Positions 23,867 through 32,553 of a stretch of 34,400 bases of DNA are shown in pieces. The position numbers were made by a program, and so were the translations under genes. The first letter of the stretch is position 1, and every line of letters begins with the position of its first letter. A model generated the notes under the pieces. The model saw nothing but the letters and a program-made list of their open reading frames with translations. It made no database searches and was not told the DNA's origin. The stretch is from Pluralibacter sp. (GTDB lineage: Bacteria; Pseudomonadota; Gammaproteobacteria; Enterobacterales; Enterobacteriaceae), in assembly GCF_019237635.1 (NCBI RefSeq), contig NZ_JAFAGS010000048.1:1-34400 (forward strand), read 5' to 3'.

Positions 23867-25333
23867 TTAATCGTGAGGCGTCTCAGGCACACAAACGGTG
23901 GTACTGCTCAGCATCCGTCGGATAACGATAACGGCCACAATCACGACCACCACCCCCAGCGTCCATTCCCCCATTTGTGAGAAAAAGTGCCCGTAGGCGG
24001 CGATGGCGGTGTCGCTGATTTGCGATTCAGTAGTACGCTGCGCGACAACGCCCGCCAGCCAGTTGGCCACCGCGCCCGTCGCCAGCATGTAGATACCGGT
24101 CAGCACGCCGGTGACGCCAGGCATATTGAGGCGCGTTATCTGCGCCATCGCCACCGGGTCGATAAACAGCTCGGCAAAACCCATCAGCGCCAACCCGGCG
24201 ACCATCATACCCATCGACGCCTGACCGTGCATTTCACCGCGCCGTGCGTTCAGCGCCAGCAGCATAAATCCGCCGCCCATCAGCGCCAGCCCGAAGGCAA
24301 ACTTCAACCATACGCGCAGCACCGAACGTCCGTTGCCTTCCGGGCGTACCAGCCAGGCCAGCACCACGCCTGCCGTCATCACCGCGATGGCGTTGACCGA
24401 CTGGAACAGCGCGGTCGGCACCTCGATAGCCATCAGGTGACGGTTTACAAAGTGGTCGATAAACAGGCTTATTGAGCTGCCGCCCTGCTGGGCCAGTACC
24501 CAGAACAACGTGCCGGTCAGCATCAGCAGGACTATCTGCCACAGCGCGCGGCGGTGCTCCGGGGACCTTATCATAATGCGTGCGACCATCTGCGCGGCGA
24601 AGACGCAGACCACCGCCAGCAGATAGCCCGCCCAGTCATTTTCCAGCAGCAGCGTAAAGAATACCGGCGCCACGCAGAGCATCACCAGCAGCCATCCCCA
24701 GGTGGGCAGCGCAAACTTGACCGCCTGTAGCGCAGGCTTATCAACGCCGCGCGTATGGCGAAAGTGCTGGTGGCCGCTTAAGAAGATCAGCAGTCCGATA
24801 AACATGCCGACGCCCGCCAGGGCGAAACCGACGTGCCAGCCGTACCATTGGGCCGTCAATCCGCAGGCTATCGGCGCGGCGATAGACCCGACGTTGCCTG
24901 CGGCATACAGCAGCGAGAAGCCACCGTCGCGACGGCTATCATCAGGGGCGTACAGTTCGCCCAGCAGGCAGCTGATATTGGATTTAAACAGGCCGTAACC
25001 GCAGATGATGATCGCCAGCGCGACGTATAAGCTCCAGGTTGAATCAGATTCGACGCCCAGTACGACGTGACCAAGCGTCATCAGAAGTGCCCCGGCAATG
25101 ACCGCGGTGCGGTTGCCGAGCAGGCGGTCGGCAAGCCAGCCGCCGAGAATAGGGGTAACGTAAACCAGAGAAGCGTAGGCGCTAAACAGACTGATGGCAT
25201 GGCTGTCATCGAAGCCGAGTTGATGAGTGAGGTAGAGGATGAGGAGGGCACGCATGCCGTAAAAGCTGAAGTATTCCCAGATTTGAATCGCCACGATGTA
25301 ATAAATCGCGCGCGGTTGTGAGGGTGTTTTCAT
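23867..25333 (-). CDS. dtpC: POT-family di/tripeptide transporter DtpC (YjdL)
   Basis: Proton-coupled peptide transporter of 488 aa with about 14 hydrophobic segments, very similar to E. coli YjdL from its first residues ([20 protein letters not shown]). The usual POT motif ExxERFxYY in helix 1 is replaced by [10 protein letters not shown], the atypical form known for YjdL. YjdL prefers dipeptides with lysine, which fits its place next to the lysine decarboxylase genes: imported Lys-peptides could feed CadA. A terminator lies between cadA and dtpC, so expression may be by read-through. The start has GGAG about 9 bases upstream. Confidence 0.93.
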   Translation of the reverse strand: MKTPSQPRAIYYIVAIQIWEYFSFYGMRALLILYLTHQLGFDDSHAISLFSAYASLVYVTPILGGWLADRLLGNRTAVIAGALLMTLGHVVLGVESDSTWSLYVALAIIICGYGLFKSNISCLLGELYAPDDSRRDGGFSLLYAAGNVGSIAAPIACGLTAQWYGWHVGFALAGVGMFIGLLIFLSGHQHFRHTRGVDKPALQAVKFALPTWGWLLVMLCVAPVFFTLLLENDWAGYLLAVVCVFAAQMVARIMIRSPEHRRALWQIVLLMLTGTLFWVLAQQGGSSISLFIDHFVNRHLMAIEVPTALFQSVNAIAVMTAGVVLAWLVRPEGNGRSVLRVWLKFAFGLALMGGGFMLLALNARRGEMHGQASMGMMVAGLALMGFAELFIDPVAMAQITRLNMPGVTGVLTGIYMLATGAVANWLAGVVAQRTTESQISDTAIAAYGHFFSQMGEWTLGVVVVIVAVIVIRRMLSSTTVCVPETPHD

Positions 25334-25353
25334 GTCATCTCCTGAACGGCGTG

Positions 25354-25384
25354 AAAAAAGGGAAGTGGCAAGCCACTTCCCTTT
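25354..25384 (-). terminator. cadBA terminator before dtpC
   Basis: A 13-bp stem AAAGGGAAGTGGC / GCCACTTCCCTTT (25357-25369 and 25372-25384). On the minus strand it ends in six T. It sits 11 bases after the cadA stop, so most transcripts should end here. Confidence 0.88.
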
Positions 25385-25395
25385 AGTGCTTCAAC

Positions 25396-27540
25396 TTACT
25401 TGGTGTTTTCTTTCAGCACTTTAACGGTGTAACGACCATCCGCCTGACGGTATGCGCCGTGGATATCGGTTTCGAAGCCCGGATAATGAGCGCCGATTTC
25501 GCACAGCATCTGCAGGAATTCCAGCACCGGACGGCTTTCTTCGGTGATCATTTCACCTGGCATGACCAGTGGAACTCCCGGAGGGTACGGCAGGATCATG
25601 TTGGCGTTCACGCGGCCAACCATCTCTTCGAGATAAACTTCTTCGGTCTGACCGTGCAGCTCTTTCTGGAAGGCGGTGTATGGCGTCATCACCATGGCCG
25701 GCAGCACTTCGAACGCGCGGAACATCAGGTCCGGCAGATTGTGATGCTCAACCAGTTTGTGAATGTTCTGCGCCAGTTCCTGAATACGCATGTTTTCATA
25801 GAATTCAGGATTTTCACGGTACAGCGACGGCAGCATGTTTTTCACACGCAGGTTCAGGTCGAACGCGCGTTTGAAGTCGGTCAGCGCGCGCAGCAGGCTC
25901 AGCGCTTTGGTTTTGTCGATACCGATACTGAACAGGAACAGCAGGTTGTACGGGCCGGTTTTCTCAACCACGATTCCGTGCTCGTCGAGGTATTTCGACA
26001 CGATGCTGGCCGGAATACCAAAGTCGCCCATGGTGCCGTCTTTCTGCATCCCCGGAGTCAGAATGGTGACTTTGATCGGGTCGAGATACATGTGCTCGTT
26101 ATCGATGTTTTTGAAACCATGCCATGCGCTGTCAGAACGCAGCGGCCAGCATTCCGGGCCATCGATATGTTCCGGTTGCCATACGTCGAAGAACCAGCCG
26201 TCGGATTCGCCTTTAAGACGTTTGATCTCTTTACGGAACTTAATAGCACGCTGGATAGAACCGTCAATCAGACGCTTACCGGCATTACCTTTCATCATCG
26301 CGGCAGCGGTTTCAGTGGAGGCCACGATACCGTAGTGCGGAGACGTGGTGGTGTGCATCATGTAGGCTTCGTTAAAGGTTTCTTCGTTGACATCGCCTTT
26401 AACGTGGATCATGGAAGCCTGAGAGAATGCCGCCAGCAGCTTATGGGTGGACTGGGTTTCATAAATCACTTTCCCTTCCACACGGCCGCCGCTCATACCG
26501 CACTTGCCTTCATAAATCGGCGAGAAGTTGGTGTATGGTACCCAGGCGGAGTCAAAGTGGATGGATTTCACATCCAGCGTTTTCTTGATGAAATCGGTGT
26601 TGTACAGCAGACCGTCATACGTGGAGTTGGTGATAACCGCATGTACCGGCCAGGTGGCGTTCGGAGTTTCTTTAACGCGTTTGGCGATGGTCGCACGCTG
26701 GAATTCGCTCTGCGGGATGCCGCCGAGGATGCCGTAGGCGTTACGGGTCGGACGGAAGTAAATCGGCGTAATGTCGCTCATCATCATCAGATGGGTCAGC
26801 GATTTGTGGCAGTTACGGTCGATCAGTACAGTGCTGCCTGCCGGTGCGGAATACATGCCGACGATTTTGTTGGCGGTAGACGTACCGTTGGTCACCATGT
26901 AGCTGCGTTCGGCGTTGAAGACGCGAGCGATGTACTCTTCGGCTTCTTTATGCGGACCGCTGTGGTCGAGCAGGGAGCCCAGCTCAGACACGGAAATGGA
27001 GATATCTGACTTCATGGTGTTCGGGCCAAAGAAGTCATAGAAAATGCTGCCTACCGGGCTTTTCTGGAACGCCGTACCGCCCATATGGCCTGGGGTACAG
27101 AAGGTGTATTTACCTTCACGAACATATTTGAACAGCGCTTTGGTCAGCGGCGGCAGAATGGTGTCGATATACTCGTCGGTATTCTGTTTGATTTTTGCCG
27201 CGATATCGTCTGCGGCGCCCAGCGCATATTCGAAGAAACGTACCTGCATGCGCAGGTCATTGAGACTGACGTCGAGCGTAGAGTAGGTGTTGGCGAAAGC
27301 ATACAGCGGCATGTATTCGTTCAGTTTGCTGATTTCTTCGCACAGTTCGAGGTTGTATTTATCCCAGTCGAAGATAACGCCGCACAGGCGGGAGTTATTT
27401 TCAATCAGCTTCATCAGGTCTTCGCGGTCATTCGGGTAGACAATGCGATAGTCCAGACGTTCAAGGGCGCGATGCAGTTCACGGATAGGCTCTTCTTTAA
27501 AGTAGACACCCATGTGGTTCATGATTGCGATAACGTTCAT
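25396..27540 (-). CDS. cadA: Inducible lysine decarboxylase CadA
   Basis: PLP enzyme converting lysine to cadaverine and CO2, consuming a cytoplasmic proton for acid resistance. It is 714 aa (E. coli 715). The N-terminal wing domain starts MNVIAIMNHMGVYFKEEP, and the core PLP domain carries K367 in QSTHKLLAAFSQA. The C-terminal domain includes the decamer-forming region and the acidic ppGpp-binding surface known for CadA. The partner cadB upstream identifies it as the inducible form rather than LdcC. The cadB-cadA spacer carries a strong hairpin; GGAG precedes the ATG. Confidence 0.98.
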   Translation of the reverse strand: MNVIAIMNHMGVYFKEEPIRELHRALERLDYRIVYPNDREDLMKLIENNSRLCGVIFDWDKYNLELCEEISKLNEYMPLYAFANTYSTLDVSLNDLRMQVRFFEYALGAADDIAAKIKQNTDEYIDTILPPLTKALFKYVREGKYTFCTPGHMGGTAFQKSPVGSIFYDFFGPNTMKSDISISVSELGSLLDHSGPHKEAEEYIARVFNAERSYMVTNGTSTANKIVGMYSAPAGSTVLIDRNCHKSLTHLMMMSDITPIYFRPTRNAYGILGGIPQSEFQRATIAKRVKETPNATWPVHAVITNSTYDGLLYNTDFIKKTLDVKSIHFDSAWVPYTNFSPIYEGKCGMSGGRVEGKVIYETQSTHKLLAAFSQASMIHVKGDVNEETFNEAYMMHTTTSPHYGIVASTETAAAMMKGNAGKRLIDGSIQRAIKFRKEIKRLKGESDGWFFDVWQPEHIDGPECWPLRSDSAWHGFKNIDNEHMYLDPIKVTILTPGMQKDGTMGDFGIPASIVSKYLDEHGIVVEKTGPYNLLFLFSIGIDKTKALSLLRALTDFKRAFDLNLRVKNMLPSLYRENPEFYENMRIQELAQNIHKLVEHHNLPDLMFRAFEVLPAMVMTPYTAFQKELHGQTEEVYLEEMVGRVNANMILPYPPGVPLVMPGEMITEESRPVLEFLQMLCEIGAHYPGFETDIHGAYRQADGRYTVKVLKENTK

Positions 27541-27562
27541 AGTCGTATCTCCAGGTATGAAA

Positions 27563-27602
27563 GGCCCCTCCCGTCACGATGTGACAGGTGAAGGAAGGAG
27601 CC
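27563..27602 (-). other. cadB-cadA intercistronic hairpin
   Basis: On the minus-strand mRNA, GGCUCCUUCC (27602-27593) pairs with GGGAGGGGCC (27572-27563) using two U-G pairs. This is continuous with an inner GUCAC/GUGAC stem (27585-27581 and 27577-27573) and a 7-base bulge. UUU follows. The wobbles would be A-C mismatches on the other strand, so the structure belongs to the cadBA transcript. It could be a partial terminator, or a processing or stability element that sets CadA:CadB ratio. Confidence 0.65.
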
Positions 27603-27620
27603 AGAGAAAAGGGTTAGGTA

Positions 27621-28958
27621 TTAAAGGGCGTCTGCGGTTTTGCGTTCGGTGGCGTCATTGCTGTGCTGACGCTGGTGCATTTTACGACCGTAGAACATCA
27701 GAATGATCAGGCTGACGATGAAGGTGCCGGCCAGCTCGAAGGAGCTTGCGCCCATCAGCGCGATGAAGCAGAACGCACAGCCCAGGACAGAGCACACCAG
27801 GCTTACCAGGTTGCGAGTGTTGACACCTTCGAAGCGAATCAGGTCTACGCAGGAGTAGAAGTACGGCAGCATGGTCAGCAGTACGGCAATACCGGTCAGT
27901 TCACCGAACAGGTCAGAGGCTTTACCACCGCTGGAGTTCATGATGGTGATGATGATCATCAGGCCGGTCATTTTAACGGCAGCCAGCAGCAGGCCTTTTT
28001 TCGGAATACCATTGCTGTCGAGTTCACCATACACTTTCGGGAAGTTGCCATCGCTGGCAGCGCGAACACCCGCCTGACCAACCAGCATCATCCAGGACCC
28101 CAGAGAGGTCAGGCAAGCAAAGGCGGTGAACGCAGAAACCACTGGTGCAGCCCAGCCGCCCAGCATGGTTGAGGCGCTGACGGCGAACGGCGCGCCGGAA
28201 GAGGCCATCTGAGACGCAGGATACATACCCGCGATAACCTGAGTCGCGGCGATGTACACGACACCCGCCATTGCGGTACCCAGCATGGTGGCCAGCGGTA
28301 CAGTACGTTTCGGGTTTTTCACCATACCGGTACTGACGGCGGCAGATTCAACACCAACGAAGGCCCACAGGCAGAGCAGGATACTTTTTACCACGGCGTG
28401 TGAATCAGTGGTCGCAGAGGTGTTCCAGTTGGCCTGATAGGTCGCAACGTCAAACCAGTGCCAGCCGATAACCGCGGTCATCACGACAGGGATCAGCACC
28501 AGTACGAGTCCGATAGTCGTTAAGCGGCTAACCCAGGTCCCGCCGAGCATATTCACGAAGGTGAAAATCCACACGATAGCGATACAGGCAAGACCTGCCG
28601 GAACCGGATTATTTAAAATGGGGAAGAAGGTGGAGAGGTAAGAGACTGCGGTAATCCCGATAGCCAGGTTACCAATCCAGTTTGCATGATAATAAAGCAC
28701 GCCGGTCTGGAAACCGAAGGCTGGAGATAATTCCCCGGCGTAGGCGATAGGGCCGCCCTGTTGTGGGTTTTTGGTCGCCAGTCGGGCGTAAACATAAGCC
28801 AGAGACATCGCACCAATAATAGAGATTACCCACCCCCAGATGGCAATGCCACCGATGCTGGCGAGGTTCGCGGGTAATAAAGCAATCCCGCTCCCCATCA
28901 TATTACCGGCGACTACGCCGGTACAGGCAAATAGCCCGATCTTTTTGGCAGAACTCAT
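27621..28958 (-). CDS. cadB: Lysine/cadaverine antiporter CadB
   Basis: APC-superfamily inner-membrane antiporter of 445 aa (E. coli 444) that exchanges external lysine for cadaverine made by CadA, thus exporting the proton consumed. It has about 12 hydrophobic helices. The family-typical helix-1 unwound segment GNMMGSGIALLPANLA is near residue 20. The sequence begins MSSAKKIGLFACTGVVAG. GGAG is upstream of the ATG. It is first gene of cadBA, under the promoter in 28959-29282. Confidence 0.97.
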   Translation of the reverse strand: MSSAKKIGLFACTGVVAGNMMGSGIALLPANLASIGGIAIWGWVISIIGAMSLAYVYARLATKNPQQGGPIAYAGELSPAFGFQTGVLYYHANWIGNLAIGITAVSYLSTFFPILNNPVPAGLACIAIVWIFTFVNMLGGTWVSRLTTIGLVLVLIPVVMTAVIGWHWFDVATYQANWNTSATTDSHAVVKSILLCLWAFVGVESAAVSTGMVKNPKRTVPLATMLGTAMAGVVYIAATQVIAGMYPASQMASSGAPFAVSASTMLGGWAAPVVSAFTAFACLTSLGSWMMLVGQAGVRAASDGNFPKVYGELDSNGIPKKGLLLAAVKMTGLMIIITIMNSSGGKASDLFGELTGIAVLLTMLPYFYSCVDLIRFEGVNTRNLVSLVCSVLGCAFCFIALMGASSFELAGTFIVSLIILMFYGRKMHQRQHSNDATERKTADAL

Positions 28959-29282
28959 GTTTTGTTTCTCCTGAATATTATTTGGAGGTGCAGATCATGA
29001 TGCAGAACCATTTATTGATCCGACCGACTGCCAACAAGATTAATGATCCGGACGGGAGAAGTCCTAAAGATAAAGTGAAATAACGACAAACATCAGACAA
29101 ATGAGGTCTTGAGGTTTTTCAATTAACATATCAAGATGACATGTTGACATCATAAAAAGATAAACATCTTTTATCTACAATGCTTTACGAACTGGTCTTG
29201 ACGTTAAGGATGTGTTGGTTTGCAGCGGGGATAGGTTAAAAACAAATAACATTATGGGGTTTTATGAGAAACATAAATTTAA
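28959..29282 (-). promoter_or_regulatory. cadBA control region (Pcad)
   Basis: AT-rich 324-base stretch between the cadC terminator and cadB, without an ORF. A candidate minus-strand -10 TTTATC (rc 29069-29074) has no good -35, as expected for an activator-dependent promoter. Upstream are quasi-palindromes that may be CadC sites: ATGT-TG-ACAT within 29131-29152, and GATAAA/TTTATC across 29158-29176. The A/T richness fits H-NS silencing known for Pcad. The leader region holds two direct repeats TTAwTGATCCG (29012-29022 and 29040-29050). The assignment rests mainly on position and on E. coli knowledge. Confidence 0.65.
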
Positions 29283-29316
29283 CCTCATCATGCCCGAAGG
29301 ATTGGGCATGATGAGG
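29283..29316 (-). terminator. cadC terminator
   Basis: CCTCATCATGCCC (29283-29295) pairs perfectly with GGGCATGATGAGG (29304-29316), 8-base loop. On the minus strand it is followed by TTAAATTTATG, only moderately T-rich. It lies 6 bases after the cadC stop. Confidence 0.75.
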
Positions 29317-29322
29317 CTTTAC

Positions 29323-30861
29323 TTATTCTGAAGAGAGGAAGTTGTCGAGATAGGGAACAACGCGAGTGACGGAGGTCTGGAATACGCCGTTTTCAATCCA
29401 GTACAGCGTGTTCTCACCAGGTCGTAAATTGAACGCTGTGATGTACGCATCGGCTGCCAGTCGGTTCTCGCCTTTCATCTCGTGAACTTTTCCCAGCAAC
29501 ACATAATTCAGCCACGACATTTCCAGGTCGATACCGGTATTAATGGCATCATACGCGCCGCTGACGTTTCCCTTGCCGAGCAGGTCAATCGTTTTGATTT
29601 GATAAAATACCGAGGTGTTTTTAATTCCCGGCATTTCACTTACCCGATTAATTTCCGCGTAGAGTTCCGCCAGTTGCTTTTCGTCAAGGGGCTGCTGTGA
29701 ATGGCGAAATACATCTACCAGTGCTTTTTCTGCGTATGCATAGGTAAAGTCGGGAGACTGTTTAATAATGCTGTCGAGAATTGCGCTGGCTTTACTTAAT
29801 GAATCGGCATCGCCATTCATCAGCATCTGGTGCGCTTCATAGAAATGCGACAGCGACATGCTCTGCGACGGTTGGTACAGTTTGAGCATCGCCTGCATCC
29901 GTTCCGACCACGGCTGCGTCAGCGCTTCTGACAAACTGCTTAACAGGTTGTTCTGAATCGACAACTGGTTATCGCTGGTGATGAAGTAACGTTTATCCAG
30001 CATCACTGAGCCATCGGCGTTATCCACCAGTTGCACGGACATGAAGCACTGCTGCGCGCGGTAGTGGCGCTGGTTGACGAATTCAATGGTCAACGTTTTC
30101 CCGGAGCTGCTGGGTTCATTGATGTTGTAGTTCGTTTTGTCATGCACCATAAAGGTGGAAAAGGTGTTCAGCGAGGTGGTGATGAGGCTTCCCAGTCCCA
30201 CCGCATAGGAGCGCTGAGACGCCCAGTTGTTGCACGAGTTGCCGTTCATCAGGCGAATATCGATATCGCGCGGGTTCAGCAGCAGTCGTGTCTTGGTGAC
30301 CGGGGGGTGCGAACTGATGGTCGACATTGCCACCAGCGCCACGCAGGAGCCTAATGCCAGAAGGAACAGACACCACACCCAAAATGTGGCGATGCGTTTG
30401 CGTTTTTCCGGTTTCTTATCCGATGGCTCTACTGGCGCTGGGTCCGGCGCGCCAGGTAACACAGCGCCAGGCGGTAGCGCTTCCGGCGGGACAATGGCGG
30501 CGGGCGGCACCACCATGACAGGTTCTTCACCCTCTTCGGTGCACCAGATGACCGTAGCCGTGAGCTTGTAGCCGCGTTTCGGTACCGTGACAATGTATTC
30601 CGGGCTGCTGTCGTCGCCATCTTTCAGCGACTTACGCAGTTCGGAAATGCTCTGGGTGACGACGTGGCTGGTCACCACGTTGCGGGTCCAGACGTTGTCG
30701 ATAAGCTCGTCACGGCTCAACACTTCATCCGGGTGGTGGGCAAAATAGACTAAAAGATCGATTAAACGAGGTTCAAGTGTTAGCTGGCGTCCCTGACGGC
30801 TAATTTGATTTATGGACGGCGTAACCAGCCACTCCCCGATGAGTACAACAGGTTGTTGCAT
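29323..30861 (-). CDS. cadC: Membrane-integrated acid/lysine sensor-activator CadC
   Basis: ToxR-like one-component regulator that activates cadBA at low pH with lysine (co-sensed through LysP). I use ATG 30861 (MQQPVVLIGEWLVTP), giving 512 aa, the E. coli length; the upstream ATG at 30897 overlaps the promoter. An OmpR-type winged helix is at about 1-107 (LSRDELIDNVW, VTQSISELRKSLKDGDD). A Pro/Ala-rich linker follows at about 117-150, then one membrane helix at about 158-180 (TFWVWCLFLLALGSCVALVA). The periplasmic sensor keeps the disulfide pair as C210 and C272. It ends YLDNFLSSE. Transcribed toward cadB, with its own terminator. Confidence 0.95.
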   Translation of the reverse strand: MQQPVVLIGEWLVTPSINQISRQGRQLTLEPRLIDLLVYFAHHPDEVLSRDELIDNVWTRNVVTSHVVTQSISELRKSLKDGDDSSPEYIVTVPKRGYKLTATVIWCTEEGEEPVMVVPPAAIVPPEALPPGAVLPGAPDPAPVEPSDKKPEKRKRIATFWVWCLFLLALGSCVALVAMSTISSHPPVTKTRLLLNPRDIDIRLMNGNSCNNWASQRSYAVGLGSLITTSLNTFSTFMVHDKTNYNINEPSSSGKTLTIEFVNQRHYRAQQCFMSVQLVDNADGSVMLDKRYFITSDNQLSIQNNLLSSLSEALTQPWSERMQAMLKLYQPSQSMSLSHFYEAHQMLMNGDADSLSKASAILDSIIKQSPDFTYAYAEKALVDVFRHSQQPLDEKQLAELYAEINRVSEMPGIKNTSVFYQIKTIDLLGKGNVSGAYDAINTGIDLEMSWLNYVLLGKVHEMKGENRLAADAYITAFNLRPGENTLYWIENGVFQTSVTRVVPYLDNFLSSE

Positions 30862-30896
30862 AAAAAAAAGACTCAAGAGAAAACGGGAAAGCCGCA

Positions 30897-30932
30897 ATCA
30901 TAACACAATTCCCCCCCTCATTTTTTTGACAA
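30897..30932 (-). promoter_or_regulatory. cadC promoter
   Basis: Minus strand shows an extended -10 TGT-TATGAT (the TATGAT complement at 30897-30902), about 36 bases before the cadC ATG. A TTGTCA (complement at 30927-30932) is too far (24 bases) to be a standard -35. Seven consecutive C (30911-30917, G on the coding strand) lie between them. Confidence 0.5.
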
Positions 30933-30997
30933 GGTCCATGGCCTTTGGCGTTATCGGCGGGGTTTTCGGCATAAAAGTGGGTGAAAATGCGGCAATT

Positions 30998-31030
30998 CGT
31001 CGTACAGCTTCAGGATGATGCTGCACGACG
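30998..31030 (-). terminator. Stem-loop after hmp
   Basis: CGTCGTACAGC (30998-31008) and GCTGCACGACG (31020-31030) form an 11-bp stem. On the minus-strand RNA the one unmatched position becomes a G-U pair, while on the plus strand it is A-C, so the structure fits the hmp transcript. The tail is AATTGCC, so T-richness is poor and termination uncertain. Confidence 0.5.
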
Positions 31031-31047
31031 AGATAAGGACGAAGAGG

Positions 31048-32238
31048 TTACAGGACCTTATGCGGGCCAAAGCATTCGTAGTGAATGTTTTCTGATGTCA
31101 CGCCTAACGCCAGCAGCTGTTTTGCCGCGAACTGCATGAAGGCCACCGGGCCGCAGAGGTAAAACTGCATATTGGGCGCGCTGAACCGCCCTTCGTACTG
31201 GCTGAGCGCCATCAGACCTTCGCTGTCAAAACGCACGTTGGCGCGGTCTTCCGCCGTCGGCTGGCGATACCAGGTATGGGCGGTGAAGCGCGGCAGCGTC
31301 TCGCCAAGGGCGCAGACCTCCCCGGCAAACGCGTGGACATCGCCATTTTCTGCCGCGTGGAACCAGTTTACCTCAGCGCTATGGCCGGTTCTGGACAGCG
31401 TATCGAGCATCGCCAGCATAGGGGTCTGACCGACGCCCGCGGAAATCAGCGTCACCGGCGTGTCAGCATCGACGGTCATAAAAAAGTCGCCCGCCGGTGC
31501 CGCCAGCTGTACCACATCGCCGATGCTTGCTTCATTATGCAGCCAGTTAGAGACCTGGCCGCCGTCTTCACGCTTCACCGCAATGCGGTAGCCTTTGCCG
31601 TTGGGTTTATGGGTGAGGGAGTACTGACGGATTTCCTGATGCGCGAACCCTTCCGGTTTCAGCCAAATGCCGAGATACTGGCCTGGCTGATAGTCGGCCA
31701 CGTCACCGCCATCTACCGGCTCAAACTCGAAGCTGGTAATCAGCGCGCTACGCGGGGTTTTATCGGTGATGCGAAACGCGCGGGTGCCTTCCCAGCCGCC
31801 GGTTTTATTGGCATTGTCGCTGTAGATTTGTGCTTCACGGTTGATAAACACGTTCGCCAGCACGCCGTAGGCCTTACCCCAGGCGTCCAGGACTTCCTGG
31901 CCTGGGCTAAACATCTCATCAAGCGTCGCCAGCAGATGGCCGCCAACAATGTTGTATTGTTCTGGTTTTATCTGGAAACTGGTGTGCTTGTGGGCAATTT
32001 TTTCCACCGCCGGCAACAGCGCCGCCAGGTTGTCAATATTGCTGGCATAGGCGGCAATGGCGTTAAACAACGCTTCGCGCTGGGAATCGTTACGCTGGTT
32101 GCTCATGTTGAAAATATCTTTGAGCTCCGGGTTATGCGTAAACATGCGATCGTAGAAGTGGGCGGTGAGTTTTGGCCCAGTTTCTACCAGCAGGGGAATC
32201 GTGGCTTTCACGGTGGCGATGGTTTGAGCGTCAAGCAT
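31048..32238 (-). CDS. hmp: Flavohemoprotein Hmp (nitric oxide dioxygenase)
   Basis: Detoxifies nitric oxide to nitrate using O2 and NAD(P)H. It is 396 aa, the E. coli length. The globin domain (about 1-138) has Y29 and proximal H85 in [17 protein letters not shown] (read in parts: [13 protein letters not shown]). The FAD domain carries RQYSLT and GQVSNWLHN. The NAD domain has [13 protein letters not shown] and ends YLCGPVAFM and ECFGPHKVL. Divergent from glyA. A precise NsrR operator overlaps its -10. Confidence 0.98.
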   Translation of the reverse strand: MLDAQTIATVKATIPLLVETGPKLTAHFYDRMFTHNPELKDIFNMSNQRNDSQREALFNAIAAYASNIDNLAALLPAVEKIAHKHTSFQIKPEQYNIVGGHLLATLDEMFSPGQEVLDAWGKAYGVLANVFINREAQIYSDNANKTGGWEGTRAFRITDKTPRSALITSFEFEPVDGGDVADYQPGQYLGIWLKPEGFAHQEIRQYSLTHKPNGKGYRIAVKREDGGQVSNWLHNEASIGDVVQLAAPAGDFFMTVDADTPVTLISAGVGQTPMLAMLDTLSRTGHSAEVNWFHAAENGDVHAFAGEVCALGETLPRFTAHTWYRQPTAEDRANVRFDSEGLMALSQYEGRFSAPNMQFYLCGPVAFMQFAAKQLLALGVTSENIHYECFGPHKVL

Positions 32239-32264
32239 GGCAACTTCCTTCCAGTGTTATCATA

Positions 32265-32287
32265 ATGATGTATTTTAAATGCATCTT
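32265..32287 (-). promoter_or_regulatory. NsrR operator of hmp
   Basis: An 11-1-11 inverted repeat with half-sites ATGATGTATTT and AAATGCATCTT around a central T (32276), matching the NsrR consensus almost perfectly. It overlaps the hmp -10, so the nitric-oxide-sensing Fe-S repressor NsrR would block transcription until NO is present. Confidence 0.9.
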
Positions 32288-32312
32288 ATAGAAAATACCC
32301 CTGCGTTGTAAA
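32283..32312 (-). promoter_or_regulatory. hmp promoter
   Basis: Minus strand: -35 TTTACA (complement at 32307-32312), 18-base spacer, -10 TAAGAT (complement at 32283-32288). The predicted start falls inside the NsrR box. Confidence 0.7.
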
Positions 32313-32431
32313 TGGTTCTTTGTCGCTTTGCATGATGTTCGTTACAACATGAATTATTCGCATCACAAACCTGAAAAGAAATCCATTGAAAATAGCAAGG
32401 CTATGATTCGTCAACCCCTTGTGTAGTCTGG

Positions 32432-32447
32432 ACGAAAACGTTTGCGT
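32432..32447 (+). promoter_or_regulatory. PurR operator upstream of glyA
   Basis: ACGAAAACGTTTGCGT differs from the ideal PurR palindrome at one base. It lies about 40-55 bases before the glyA -10. E. coli glyA is a known PurR target. I could not place MetR sites with confidence in 32313-32431, and nothing else was recognised there. Confidence 0.8.
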
Positions 32448-32465
32448 AAATTCGTTTGTCAAGAC

Positions 32466-32494
32466 CTGTTATCGCAGAACTAATCAGTTATACT
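32466..32494 (+). promoter_or_regulatory. glyA promoter
   Basis: -10 TATACT at 32489-32494, weak -35 CTGTTA at 32466-32471, spacer 17. The leader is about 52 bases. The weak -35 is consistent with the activator (MetR) dependence known for glyA. Confidence 0.6.
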
Positions 32495-32553
32495 GTTGGC
32501 CGTTGTCCATCAGGGCTTAAAAATTTTACTGTTAGCTGAGTCAGGAGATGCGG

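Noticed and set aside
25459-27009. 516-codon plus-strand ORF opposite cadA
   Set aside because: Shadow of the cadA frame; Phe/His-rich, no known domain.
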